DNA of 60,415 nt from NCBI GenBank assembly GCA_030841085.1, contig JAVEDP010000037.1, forward strand, positions 1 to 60,415. The letters are read 5' to 3'. This document shows positions 7,178-16,092 of this stretch, piece by piece. The notes beneath the pieces were generated by a model, which saw only the letters and a program-made list of their open reading frames with translations, did no database searches and was not told the DNA's origin. This stretch comes from Pyrinomonadaceae bacterium. GTDB lineage: Bacteria > Acidobacteriota > Blastocatellia > Pyrinomonadales > Pyrinomonadaceae. Positions within the stretch are counted from its first letter, which is position 1; each line of letters starts with the position of its first letter. Position numbers and translations under genes: made by a program.

Positions 7178-9495
7178 TTTACTTCATCAGTTACTGGTCG
7201 AATGCTGATCACCACCGACTTGGAAACCGGCGTATTGCTTTTCTCAGCCACGCTGCGGACCGGCACCAGAACATTTGCTTCGGGGAAATAGGTCGCCGCG
7301 CAACGCCGCGGAATGCTGTAGGGCACGACCACAAAATTGCGCGCGATGCGTTCTTCGCCTTCAAAGTGGCTGACTAGATCGACGACCTGTCCCTTGATCA
7401 AATGCAGCAACGCCATGTCGTCCTGATTCAGAAAAACGACGCGCCGGCCGTTGTGAATGCCGCGATAGCGATCGTCCAAACTGTAAATGCTGGTGTTGAA
7501 TTGATCGTGACTGCGAATCGTCATCATCAACAATTGGTCGGGCAACAGATTATGTTCGGGTAAATCATGAACAGTGAACCGCGCCCGCCCGGTTAGAGTT
7601 CTGAATACCCGCTTGCTGACCGGGCTGGGTAGATGAAAACCGCCGGGATGCCGCACGCGATTGTTGTAGTCGTCGAATCCTGGCACGACTCGTTCAATGT
7701 GATCGCGAATGCGATCGTAGTCGGCGACTAGTTCTTGCCAATTGATTGCCGACCGTTGACCTAAAGTGGCGCTTGCCAGGCGCCCAACGATAGCCGGCTC
7801 GCTCAACAACTCTTCGGAAGCCGGCCGAAGAAAACCTCGCGAAGCCTGCACCACCGCCATTGAATTTTCCGTAGTCACAAATTGAGCACCAGCGGCTTGC
7901 AAATCAATCTCAGTACGTCCCAAGCACGGCAGGATCAAAGCCTGTCTCCCGGTAATCAAATGCGCGCGGTTGAGTTTCGTCGAGACGTGCGCAGTCAATC
8001 TACAACGGCGCAACGCGTCGGCGGTGTATTCGGTATCAGGCGTGGCGGCAAGAAAATTTCCGCCCAGCGCAAAGAAAATTTTGGCCTGCCCGGCATGCAT
8101 GGCCTGAATGGCGCGGACGGTATCGTGACCATGACCGCGCGGCGGCTCGAAATTGAACTCGGCGCCCAGCTTGTCGAGAAAAGCATCAGTGGGTCGTTCC
8201 CAAATTCCCATCGTGCGATCGCCTTGCACGTTGCTGTGGCCGCGTACCGGGCACAGACCGGCGCCGGGCTTTCCGACCTGGCCGCGCAATAGCATCAGGT
8301 TGACGATTTCCTGAATGTTGGCCACCGCGTTCTTGTGCTGGGTCAGGCCCATGGCCCAACAGAAAATTGTCCGTTCCGATTCAATAAAGATCTTCGCCGC
8401 GTCTTCGATGTGCGCTTTTGAAACTCCGCTTTGCTCGAGCAGATCGCCCCAGTGCGCGGTCTTAATCGACTCTGCAAACTCCGCAAACCCATCTGTGTAG
8501 TTCGCAATGAACTCATGGTCCAACACCGCGCCGGGGTTACGATCCTCTGCGGCCAGCACTTCCTTCATGATGCCTTTAAGCAGCGCCACGTCGCCGTTGA
8601 TCCGCACCTGCAGAAACAGGTCGGCGAGCGCCGTACCGCCGCCAAACCAATGCAGCACGTCCTGGGGATGCCTGAAATGCGTCATGCCAACTTCCGGAAG
8701 CGGATTGATGTGGACCAACCGGGCGCCATTCTGTTTGGCTTTCTGCAACGCGGTCAGCATGCGCGGATGATTGGTGCCGGGATTTTGGCCGATGACGAAA
8801 ATGGCCTGCGCAAGATTAAAATCTTCCAGTGTTACCGTTCCCTTGCCGACGCCAATTGTTTCGCCCAGCGCTGACCCGCTCGACTCATGACACATGTTCG
8901 AGCAGTCAGGCAGATTGTTGGTGCCAAACTGCCTGACGAAGAGTTGATACAGAAACGCGGCTTCGTTACTGGTGCGCCCTGAAGTGTAGAAAATCGCTTC
9001 ATCAGGATGGTCCAATGCGTTCAGCTCACCGCCAAGCAAAGTGAAAACTTCATCCCAACTTATTTTTTCGTAATGAGTAGCGCCGTTGCGCAGCACCATG
9101 GGGCTCGTGATGCGACCCTGCTTGCCGAGCCAGTGGTCCGGATGCTCAGCCAGGTCAGCAATACTCCAGCGCGCAAAGAACTCGGGCGTTACACGTTTGG
9201 TCGTCGCTTCATCAGCAACGTGTTTGGCGCCGTTTTCGCAAAACTCGGCGTGCGAGCGCTCATCGTCAGGTTCGGGCCAGGCGCAACCGGGACAATCAAA
9301 TCCTGTTTTTTGATTTAGCTTCAGGAGCGTGCGCACGCCGCGCGCCACTCCCATTTCATTCCAGGTGGTTTTTGCAGTCGCGAGAATTGAAGGGATGCCA
9401 CCGGCTACTTTGCTCGGCTTTTCGATTTGCACGAGTGAAGGATCTTCAGGCGATTGCGCGCGAGGATCGGTTGTTGTGGGCTTCCCGTCTGACAT
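7174..9495 (-). CDS. FdhF/YdeP-type molybdopterin oxidoreductase
   Basis: The 773-residue protein belongs to the formate-dehydrogenase-alpha-like YdeP family. N-terminal cysteines FDCPGCAWP (C68, C71) and FCENGAKH (C86) suit the family's Fe-S binding. Then come WDEVFTLLGGEL, SGRTSNEAAFLYQ, NMCHESSG, GKPGAGLCPVRGHSNVQGDRT and a C-terminal molybdopterin dinucleotide-binding region (RTLTGRARFTVHD, IRSHDQFNTSIY). Mo-bis-MGD binding is inferred from the family. The physiological substrate is unknown; E. coli YdeP is linked to acid resistance. A MOSC-domain gene lies just upstream and msrC is coupled downstream. Confidence 0.93.
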   Translation of the reverse strand: MSDGKPTTTDPRAQSPEDPSLVQIEKPSKVAGGIPSILATAKTTWNEMGVARGVRTLLKLNQKTGFDCPGCAWPEPDDERSHAEFCENGAKHVADEATTKRVTPEFFARWSIADLAEHPDHWLGKQGRITSPMVLRNGATHYEKISWDEVFTLLGGELNALDHPDEAIFYTSGRTSNEAAFLYQLFVRQFGTNNLPDCSNMCHESSGSALGETIGVGKGTVTLEDFNLAQAIFVIGQNPGTNHPRMLTALQKAKQNGARLVHINPLPEVGMTHFRHPQDVLHWFGGGTALADLFLQVRINGDVALLKGIMKEVLAAEDRNPGAVLDHEFIANYTDGFAEFAESIKTAHWGDLLEQSGVSKAHIEDAAKIFIESERTIFCWAMGLTQHKNAVANIQEIVNLMLLRGQVGKPGAGLCPVRGHSNVQGDRTMGIWERPTDAFLDKLGAEFNFEPPRGHGHDTVRAIQAMHAGQAKIFFALGGNFLAATPDTEYTADALRRCRLTAHVSTKLNRAHLITGRQALILPCLGRTEIDLQAAGAQFVTTENSMAVVQASRGFLRPASEELLSEPAIVGRLASATLGQRSAINWQELVADYDRIRDHIERVVPGFDDYNNRVRHPGGFHLPSPVSKRVFRTLTGRARFTVHDLPEHNLLPDQLLMMTIRSHDQFNTSIYSLDDRYRGIHNGRRVVFLNQDDMALLHLIKGQVVDLVSHFEGEERIARNFVVVPYSIPRRCAATYFPEANVLVPVRSVAEKSNTPVSKSVVISIRPVTDEVK

Positions 9496-9539
9496 TTGCT
9501 AATTACCAACGACTGATTGGTATCGATTGTATTTCGTGG

Positions 9540-9595
9540 AGTGGCATAGATTTTAGTCTGTGCCGCCAGAGCCACAGACTAAAGTCTATGCCACT
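9540..9595. repeat. CATAGACTTTAGTCTGTG palindrome between MOSC and ydeP-like genes
   Basis: Arms 9540-9562 and 9573-9595 form an almost perfect 23-bp hairpin with a 10-base loop. The right arm ends at the first base of the MOSC stop codon. It is one of four loci of this family in the window. Confidence 0.92.
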
Positions 9596-10098
9596 CAGCG
9601 TAAATCCGCGGCTAATTCGTATTGGCCGGAAGAGGCGTTAGTCAGTTTCACCACTTGCCCAACTTTCAACTTCCCGCCGTGCACCACTCGCGCATAGACG
9701 CGCGACCAGCCCGGATGAAGTTTCTGTTCGATGCGCATAAATTCGCCATCTGCAAAGTAAGCAGGAATCGTGTTGCAAGGCGTCGTGTAGCTGGTGATTT
9801 CCAGCAACACTTCTTCACCGAGGCGCAACTGAACGCCGGGAACCACCTGCCGCCAATCGACTCCCGATACTGTGACGTTCTCGCCCACCGCGCCGGGGAA
9901 AATCGGATGTCCTTCGGCCTGCAGTTGCAGAATCCGTTCCAATGAGAACAAGCACAACGCGCGCTCAGGTCCGCCGTGAATAACGGGAACGCGCTGTACA
10001 TCGCCAACCAGACCCAGTTCGTTGACAGTGCCTTCGCGAACGGCCAGCTTGGGAACACCCCCCGCGGAAACGTTTAGTTGAAATATTCGTCCAGTCAT
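9595..10098 (-). CDS. MOSC domain protein
   Basis: This 167-residue protein is a stand-alone MOSC (MoCo sulfurase C-terminal) domain. GLVGDVQ, HGGPERALCLFS and GENVTVSGVDW are recognisable. The conserved Cys is in PCNTI (about 134). MOSC proteins are thought to bind or carry sulfur for the molybdenum cofactor. Its place just upstream of a YdeP-type molybdoenzyme fits a role in that enzyme's cofactor, which is inference. The gap between the genes is occupied by a palindrome. Confidence 0.9.
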   Translation of the reverse strand: MTGRIFQLNVSAGGVPKLAVREGTVNELGLVGDVQRVPVIHGGPERALCLFSLERILQLQAEGHPIFPGAVGENVTVSGVDWRQVVPGVQLRLGEEVLLEITSYTTPCNTIPAYFADGEFMRIEQKLHPGWSRVYARVVHGGKLKVGQVVKLTNASSGQYELAADLR

Positions 10099-10217
10099 TA
10101 TGAAAACAAAAAGGCGGGCAACTTCGTTAAATAGGATCGCGGTTATTGTAGCCGAAAATGAAACGTTTGACTTGGCGCGGTGTTTGGCTTAAAAGCATTT
10201 GCTCCTTCTTCGCTCAA

Positions 10218-10398
10218 ACTTTGGAGTGCGCTGGCTCGACAGCTCTTTTATGACGCGGCGGCTTGACGCCGCTTTCGTTTACGCTGCGATCTTCTTTACG
10301 GAGATAGACTCGCGTCGTTGAAGCGGGCTCAAGCCGCCGCGCCGCAAAGCGCTGTCAAGCCAGCGCGCTCCAAAAGCGGCGTCCAAGCCGCCGCAGTC
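10218..10398. repeat. Compound inverted repeat upstream of the M14 peptidase
   Basis: This is the main content of the 334-base gap. TTTGGAGTGCGCTGGCTCGA... (10218-10275) is inverted as ...CAAGCCAGCGCGCTCCAAA (10320-10374). An extra GCGGCGTCCAAGCCGCC palindrome (10376-10392) follows. The rest of the gap shows no gene. The peptidase start has its own GAGGAAAA ribosome-binding site at about 10421. Confidence 0.8.
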
Positions 10399-10432
10399 CA
10401 AAGAATTCTTTTAGTCGCATGAGGAAAACTCA

Positions 10433-13400
10433 ATGACTCACTCATTACTTCGCTGGTCCACATTATATTTAATGTCCGGTCTAATGTTCGTTTGCGGCAT
10501 CCTCACGGTGCAGGCGCAGGTAAAGCCGGGCCGCGATCCGAACCAACCAATCGACGAGGAATACACCAAAAAGATTCGCGAGTATACGACCGAGCCGTAC
10601 TTTAATTCGCCCTTGACAGATTATTTGCCCGCGTCCGCCAAAGTGCCGACGCCCAAAATCGTACTCGGCGATGTCGCCGGCGCGCCCGGTAAGCTGCCTT
10701 ACGTGGAAGAAGTGAATCGCTACATGCGCCTGCTCGAAAAGGCGAGCCCGCGTGTCAAAGTTTTTTCTATCGGCAAAAGCGAAGAAGGCCGCGAGATGAT
10801 TGCGGTCGCGGTGGCCTCTGAAACTTTGTTGGCCAAGCTTGACGAAAACCGCGCGCGTCTTAGCAAGCTTGCGGACCCACGCACGATCAATCTTAATGAC
10901 GACGAAGCCGACAAGCTTGTCAGCCAATCGTTTCCCGTCTACTACATCACCGGCGCTATTCACTCGACCGAAACCGGTTCGCCGACGGCGCTGATGGAAC
11001 TAGCCTATCGTCTGGCAGTTGATGACAGTCCCTACATCAAATCCATCCGCGACAATATGGTTACATTGATGACGCCGGTAGTTGAAACCGACGGGCGCGA
11101 TCGCATGGTTGATATTTACAACTGGCACCTGGCCCATCCCAAGGAAAATTATCCCTCGTTGATTTACTGGGGCCATTACGTCGCGCACGATAATAATCGC
11201 GACGCGATCGGCCTCTCCTTAAACCTGACGCGCAACGTGCTCAACACCTACACCGGCTGGAAAGCGCAGGTGCTGCACGATTTGCACGAGTCAGTTCCCT
11301 ACCTTTACGACAACACTATTGGCGATGGTCCATACAATGCCTGGGTCGATCCGATTCTGACTGATGAATGGCAAATGATTGGCTGGAACAACGTTTCCGA
11401 GATGACGAAGTTTGGCATGCCCGGCGTGTTTGCCCATGGCGACTTTGATACCTGGTCGCCGGGTTATTTGATGTTCATCGCCGCGACGCATAACGGTATC
11501 AGCCGTCTCTACGAAACGTTTGGCAACGCCGGTGCTGACACCGTTGAGCGTACGCTTTCACCAAATGAATACTCGCGCACCTGGTATCGTCAGAATCCGC
11601 CGCTGCCCAAAGCCAAATGGTCGCAGCGCAACAATAATAATTATCAGCAAAGTGCGTTGCTGACTTCGCTTTATTATTTCAGCAACAACGGCAAACTCTT
11701 TCTCAAGAATTTTTACCTGAAGAGCAAACGCTCGGTATTGAAACCAAAGAATGAAGGACCCGCCGCTTATGTTTTGCCGGGCGACGATCCGCGGCCGGGA
11801 AATCAGGCTGAGCTGTTGCGAACACTGCAAGCGCAAGGCGTGGAGATTAGTCGCGCGACGGCGCCGTTCACGGTTGCAGTAAAGGCTGGCAAGGCCGCTG
11901 CCGAGAAGAAAACAGAACTGGGAGCGGTAGCGACCGGCTCGCCTGTCACACAGAACAAGGAACCCGTCGCCATCGCAACGCCGTCCGATGCCGTGCCGCG
12001 CGCTTCCGCAAGTCCTTCTCCGGCGCCAAGCCCGCAACCGAGCCCGGCGAAGTTTGTGCAGCGCACCTTCGCCGCCGGCAGTTACATTGTGCGCATGGAC
12101 CAGCCTTACAGCCGCATCGCCGACGCTTTGCTCGACTATCAATACTGGGCGCCGAACGATCCGCAAACGCAAATTTATGACGACACTGCCTGGACCATGG
12201 GTGAACTGGCAAACGTCGAGGCCGTCCGCGTCGTCGACACAAAAGTTCTGAGTGCAGCCATGGAGCGATTGACCGGCGAGGCAGGCGCGCCGGCCGCCGT
12301 CACCGGTACCGGCTCAATCTTTCTCATCAATCACAACGCGGATAATGCGCTGGCGCGAATGCGTTTTCGCATGATGGACGCGACTGTTGACGCGATGGAA
12401 GAGCCCGTCGAAGCCGCAGGACACAAGTTCAATCGCGGTTCGTTTATTGTTCGGAAAGTCTCGCGCGAAGAGATGGAACGCGTTGCCACGGAACTTGGCA
12501 TTCAAGTTTACGCCGTAACCGATACGCCCACGGTCAAAACTCATGCGATCAAGGTTCCACGCGTCGCGCTCATGCATACTTGGATCGAAACGCAAAACGA
12601 AGGCTGGTGGCGATTGGCGTTTGATAAGTTGGGGGTGCCTTACTCCTACATTAGCACCCAGGACGTAGCGAAAGATGCCGAGCTGCGCACGAAGTATGAT
12701 GTGATTCTGTTTGCGCCGGTCGGCATTCCGCAAAATGCGATCGTCGACGGCCTGCCGATGTATGGAAATCCTTTGCCCTGGAAAACAACTTCGCTGACTC
12801 CCAATCTTGGCAAGATCGATTCGACTGATGACACGCGGCCAGGACTCGGCTGGTCAGGAATTGCAAACCTGCAAAAGTTTGTGCAGCAGGGCGGCGTCTT
12901 TTTGGCTGTAGACGACACCGCCAATTTCGCGGTAGACCATGGCTTCGCGCCCGGCGTGTCAATCGCGCGCGCCAATCGATTGAGAGCCGTCGGCGACATC
13001 TTGCGGATGAAGACCGTCGACGCTGCGAGCCCGATTGCTTACGGTTACTCGGACTCACTCGCGATGTATTGTGCGAATGGCCCAATCTTCAACCTCAGCA
13101 ATCTTGCGGGCAGAAGCGGTGGTCAACGCCGTTCGGATCAACGCGTCACAGGCCGAGGCACGCCCGACGATCCCGACACAGTGCAGGGCCGTCCGCCTGC
13201 TGAAATTCCCGAACCGCCCAAAGCGGAAACCTGGGAAGCCTTGCCGCTGACTGACGAACAACGCCGCAATCAGGTTGGAATAATTCCCGTGGACCAACGA
13301 CCGCGCGTCGTGTTGCGCTACGCTGACAACAGCGATCTTTTTATTTCCGGGTTGCTGGATGCAGGCGACGAGATTGCGCAACACGCTGCCGTGATCGATT

Positions 13401-13546
13401 CACCGCTCGGGCGCGGACATGTGATTCTTTTCTCGACGAATCCCATGTGGCGTGGACAAACGAAAGGCAGTTACTTCCTTGTCTTCAACGCGATTTTGAA
13501 TTTCGATAATTTGAATGCGGGCCGGAAGGTGGATGAACATAAGTAA
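10433..13546 (+). CDS. Secreted M14-type zinc carboxypeptidase, multidomain
   Basis: The 1037-residue protein starts with a Sec signal peptide (cleavage near AQA-Q at about 28). An M14 domain (about 85-390) carries the zinc motif AIHSTE (H177, E180) and a later LHDLHES (H282 or H285). A Pro/Ser/Ala-rich linker (about 485-545) leads to a second half with SYIVRMDQPYSRIADALLDYQ and a C-terminal segment resembling a glutamine-amidotransferase-like fold (GGVFLAVDD, GHVILFSTNPMWRGQTKG). This architecture occurs in large exported acidobacterial and Bacteroidetes peptidases. Peptidolysis outside the cytoplasm is inferred; specificity is unknown. Confidence 0.9.
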   Translation: MTHSLLRWSTLYLMSGLMFVCGILTVQAQVKPGRDPNQPIDEEYTKKIREYTTEPYFNSPLTDYLPASAKVPTPKIVLGDVAGAPGKLPYVEEVNRYMRLLEKASPRVKVFSIGKSEEGREMIAVAVASETLLAKLDENRARLSKLADPRTINLNDDEADKLVSQSFPVYYITGAIHSTETGSPTALMELAYRLAVDDSPYIKSIRDNMVTLMTPVVETDGRDRMVDIYNWHLAHPKENYPSLIYWGHYVAHDNNRDAIGLSLNLTRNVLNTYTGWKAQVLHDLHESVPYLYDNTIGDGPYNAWVDPILTDEWQMIGWNNVSEMTKFGMPGVFAHGDFDTWSPGYLMFIAATHNGISRLYETFGNAGADTVERTLSPNEYSRTWYRQNPPLPKAKWSQRNNNNYQQSALLTSLYYFSNNGKLFLKNFYLKSKRSVLKPKNEGPAAYVLPGDDPRPGNQAELLRTLQAQGVEISRATAPFTVAVKAGKAAAEKKTELGAVATGSPVTQNKEPVAIATPSDAVPRASASPSPAPSPQPSPAKFVQRTFAAGSYIVRMDQPYSRIADALLDYQYWAPNDPQTQIYDDTAWTMGELANVEAVRVVDTKVLSAAMERLTGEAGAPAAVTGTGSIFLINHNADNALARMRFRMMDATVDAMEEPVEAAGHKFNRGSFIVRKVSREEMERVATELGIQVYAVTDTPTVKTHAIKVPRVALMHTWIETQNEGWWRLAFDKLGVPYSYISTQDVAKDAELRTKYDVILFAPVGIPQNAIVDGLPMYGNPLPWKTTSLTPNLGKIDSTDDTRPGLGWSGIANLQKFVQQGGVFLAVDDTANFAVDHGFAPGVSIARANRLRAVGDILRMKTVDAASPIAYGYSDSLAMYCANGPIFNLSNLAGRSGGQRRSDQRVTGRGTPDDPDTVQGRPPAEIPEPPKAETWEALPLTDEQRRNQVGIIPVDQRPRVVLRYADNSDLFISGLLDAGDEIAQHAAVIDSPLGRGHVILFSTNPMWRGQTKGSYFLVFNAILNFDNLNAGRKVDEHK

Positions 13547-13554
13547 AACTTCAA

Positions 13555-13758
13555 TCACCGCCGGCGAGTTTCCCCCTTTTCGAACTCGGCGAGTGCTTCG
13601 TCCGCGAGAAGCGCCAACTTTTCTTGAGAGTTAGCGAAAGTTGCATCCCACTTCTCTTCAGCAGCAAAGTCCTCAAGCAATATCCTTGCGAGCCGGTCTT
13701 GTTCTTCCTCAGGAAGACTTGCGGCTTCGGCAAATGCCTTTTCAAGCAGTTTGGTCAT
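13555..13758 (-). CDS. Antitoxin-like small acidic protein, no toxin partner
   Basis: This 67-residue acidic helical protein (MTKLLEKAFAEAASLPEEEQ..., ending LALLADEALAEFEKGETRRR) resembles the antitoxin-like proteins that usually precede a RelE/ParE-type toxin. The usual C-terminal continuation and the following toxin gene are absent: only 8 bases separate its stop from the convergent peptidase stop. It may be an orphan antitoxin or a remnant of a lost pair. Confidence 0.6.
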   Translation of the reverse strand: MTKLLEKAFAEAASLPEEEQDRLARILLEDFAAEEKWDATFANSQEKLALLADEALAEFEKGETRRR

Positions 13759-13986
13759 GATGGTCTAATCTACTCTGGTAAACCCTAACGTTTCAAGTGG
13801 CTTCGGTCCTTGCCTTCTTTGACGGCCCCTCGTACTAATCAGGTCATTCGGCTTTCAGGCCGCCAGACATGCGCCTTAGTACCTTTCTTCATTCGCCAAA
13901 CCTGGCTTTCGTGCGTGCGAAAGCGGCAAAGTCAATGGCGGCGAAGGCTGAAGTTAAGCTTTTGTGTTCGCAGTGTTCGTTAGTTT

Positions 13987-14169
13987 CGCGGCTCTGCCGC
14001 TTTCCTTGCGGTAAGGCTATGCCTTACCGCAGACCTTACTCACGTTCGAGGCTACGCCTCAGCGATATCGTTTTGCTGCCGGAAGATTAAGGCGGAGGCA
14101 CAGCCTCGAGGAAACAATCTGGTTTGCGGTAAGCCATAGGCTTACCGCACAGAACGCGGCAGAGCCGCC
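13987..14169. repeat. Nested palindrome cluster (GGCTCTGCC / GGCTATGCC type)
   Basis: The 598-base gap before the CoA ligase contains an outer pair, CGCGGCTCTGCCGC (13988-14000) with GCGGCAGAGCCGCC (14156-14169). Inside are two self-complementary hairpins of similar sequence (14006-14031 and 14124-14149, TGCGGTAAGGC...) and a GAGGCTACGCCTC pair (14046-14062 with 14090-14112). The architecture matches the elements at 18595 and 41452. Bases 13759-13986 and 14170-14356 show no gene that I can support. Confidence 0.85.
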
Positions 14170-14356
14170 TTTTATTTCCGTCGAGTCTTGCTGCAAGCTT
14201 ATTTACGAAGACGCAGCGAACGCAGGATCTTGCGCGAGGAGACCTTTAACGGAAGCGCGTCGGAAGGAGCAATCTTTCCGGCCGCTTCTTTTTGCGTCTA
14301 TAATCCCGCGTCAAGCACAACCAGCGGATCCAACCAGGTAGAGTTCCTTTTCACGC

Positions 14357-15994
14357 ATGATCCTCTTCGACGCGATCTTCAATCAGCAGTCACTTGATAG
14401 AGTCGCCGTGCTTTTTGAGCAACAGCGAATTAGCTACGCTCAGCTAAGGGAACAAACTATTGGCGTCGTGCGCGCGTTGAGCTTTTTGAAAATCGAGCGA
14501 GGAGAGCGGATCGCGTTGTTGTTGCATGACTCGCCTGAGTTCGTCGCGTCATTCATTGCTATCAGTTCGTACGGCGCCATTGCGGTGCCGGTAAATATGG
14601 GCCTGCGGCCCGATGAACAACGAACGATTCTGAACGACTGTGCGGCATCAGTGGCAATCGCTGAGGCGAACCTCTTCGAGGTATTGCTGGTAGACGAAGA
14701 GTTGCCGTCGCTGCGGACCGTCATCATCGTCAGTCGTGGTGAAGAACGCGAGTCCACCACAGAGGCACAGAGAACACAGAGGACGCACAAAGAAGGCGGT
14801 CAAACTTTTGTCTCAAAGAGTGTCCGGCAATTGGACGAACTGCTGGCTGAGTCTGCGTCGCAAGCTACGGTTGCGTTCATTGATCCTGCTGACGACGAAC
14901 CGGCCTGCATCTTCTACACTTCGGGCAGCACCGGCGAGCCCAAAGGCGCAGTGCATCGCCAGGCAGATCTTTTCCACACGAATGAAACGTATTGTCGCGA
15001 GGTTTTGAAACTTCGCCACGGTGACAGGTTGTTTTCCTCTTCGCGTTTGCCTTTCTCTTATGGCTTCGGCAACGCGTTTAGCTTTCCTTTGCTTAACTGC
15101 TGCACCACGATTCTCTGTCGCGAAAAGCCTAATGCGGAAGTTATCAGCCGCGTGTTTGCGCAGTATAAACCAACGATCTTCTTCGGTGTTCCGGTGATTT
15201 ATCGCTTGTTGTTGGACCATTATCGCAACGTCGCGCCGCTCGACTTTTCCAGCTTGCGTCTTTGCGTTTCAGCGGGTGAAGCTTTGCCGGCGCCACTTGG
15301 CGAAGAAATAGAAAGAACTTTCGGCACAGAAGTCCTGGACGGTATCGGCTCGACCGAGATGTTTCATATGTGGATGTCGAACCACGAAGGCGAAGTGCGT
15401 CACGGCAGTAGCGGAAAATTGATCGACGGATACGAGGCGCGCCTATTGGATCCGGAAGGGAATGCGACGCCTTCGGGCGCGGAAGGAAATCTTTGGGTGA
15501 AAGGCGCGAGCGCCGCGCTGGGTTATTGGAACAAGCCAGACGCAACAGCGCTCACCTTCGTCGATGGTTGGGTGCGTACGGGTGATCTTTATCGGCAGGA
15601 CGCAGACGGTTACTGGTTTCATATGGGCCGCAGCGACGATTGTTTCAAATCCAGCGGCCAGTGGGTGTCGCCGGTTGAAGTCGAAGGGGTCTTGTTGAAA
15701 CACGACGGCGTAAATCGCATCGCAGTGGTCGAAGATTTTGATGGCAATGGCTTGCCATGCGCGTGCGCGTTTGTAATCAAAGCAAGCAGCGACGATGACG
15801 ATGCAAAGTTGGAACAACAACTAAACACACTGGCCCGCGAAAAGTTGCCGCGTTTCAAACAGCCGCGCCGGTATGTGTTCGTTGCTGAGTTACCTTACAC
15901 TGCGACGGGGAAGATCCAGCGATTCAAACTGCGCAAGACCGTCCAAAGTCCAATGTCCAAAGTCCAAAGTCCGTTCACCGCAAGCAACGACTAA
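14357..15994 (+). CDS. Acyl/aryl-CoA ligase (AMP-forming), benzoate-CoA-ligase-like
   Basis: This 545-residue ANL-superfamily enzyme activates a carboxylate as acyl-AMP and then the CoA thioester. The P-loop CIFYTSGSTGEPKGAVH is at about 185-200. LPFSYGFGNAFSFPLLN, GIGSTEMFH, GWVRTGDLY and the C-terminal catalytic lysine motif TATGKIQRFKLRK follow. The pattern is closest to the benzoate-CoA ligase group; the substrate is unproven. Two stretches are repeat-derived: STTEAQRTQRTHKE (about 133-146) and the tail TVQSPMSKVQSP, which comes from a heptad repeat. A thioesterase follows on the same strand. Confidence 0.9.
   Translation: MILFDAIFNQQSLDRVAVLFEQQRISYAQLREQTIGVVRALSFLKIERGERIALLLHDSPEFVASFIAISSYGAIAVPVNMGLRPDEQRTILNDCAASVAIAEANLFEVLLVDEELPSLRTVIIVSRGEERESTTEAQRTQRTHKEGGQTFVSKSVRQLDELLAESASQATVAFIDPADDEPACIFYTSGSTGEPKGAVHRQADLFHTNETYCREVLKLRHGDRLFSSSRLPFSYGFGNAFSFPLLNCCTTILCREKPNAEVISRVFAQYKPTIFFGVPVIYRLLLDHYRNVAPLDFSSLRLCVSAGEALPAPLGEEIERTFGTEVLDGIGSTEMFHMWMSNHEGEVRHGSSGKLIDGYEARLLDPEGNATPSGAEGNLWVKGASAALGYWNKPDATALTFVDGWVRTGDLYRQDADGYWFHMGRSDDCFKSSGQWVSPVEVEGVLLKHDGVNRIAVVEDFDGNGLPCACAFVIKASSDDDDAKLEQQLNTLAREKLPRFKQPRRYVFVAELPYTATGKIQRFKLRKTVQSPMSKVQSPFTASND
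14748..14800 (+). repeat. Dispersed 9-bp-unit repeat inserted in frame in the CoA ligase
   Basis: The segment with CCACAGAGGCACAGAGAAC and onward is a 9-bp-periodic repeat. It is inverted with respect to 18500-18540. It adds about 14 residues to a loop between the N-terminal region and the P-loop without breaking the frame. Confidence 0.75.
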
Positions 15995-16088
15995 TCATGA
16001 GAACCTGGCCTTGTGCTTCAATTTTCGACTGGGCCTTATAATATTGGCGGCCCGGACATTGGACTTTGGACATTGGACTTTGGACTCT
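15939..16088. repeat. GTCCAAA heptad inverted repeat at the ligase-thioesterase junction
   Basis: Arm 15939-15973 consists of GTCCAAA/GTCCAAT units and is translated as the ligase C-terminus. Arm 16053-16088 is its inverted copy (TTTGGAC/ATTGGAC) and ends 4 bases before the thioesterase ATG, where a ribosome-binding site would be expected. Confidence 0.9.
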
Positions 16089-16092
16089 TAAC

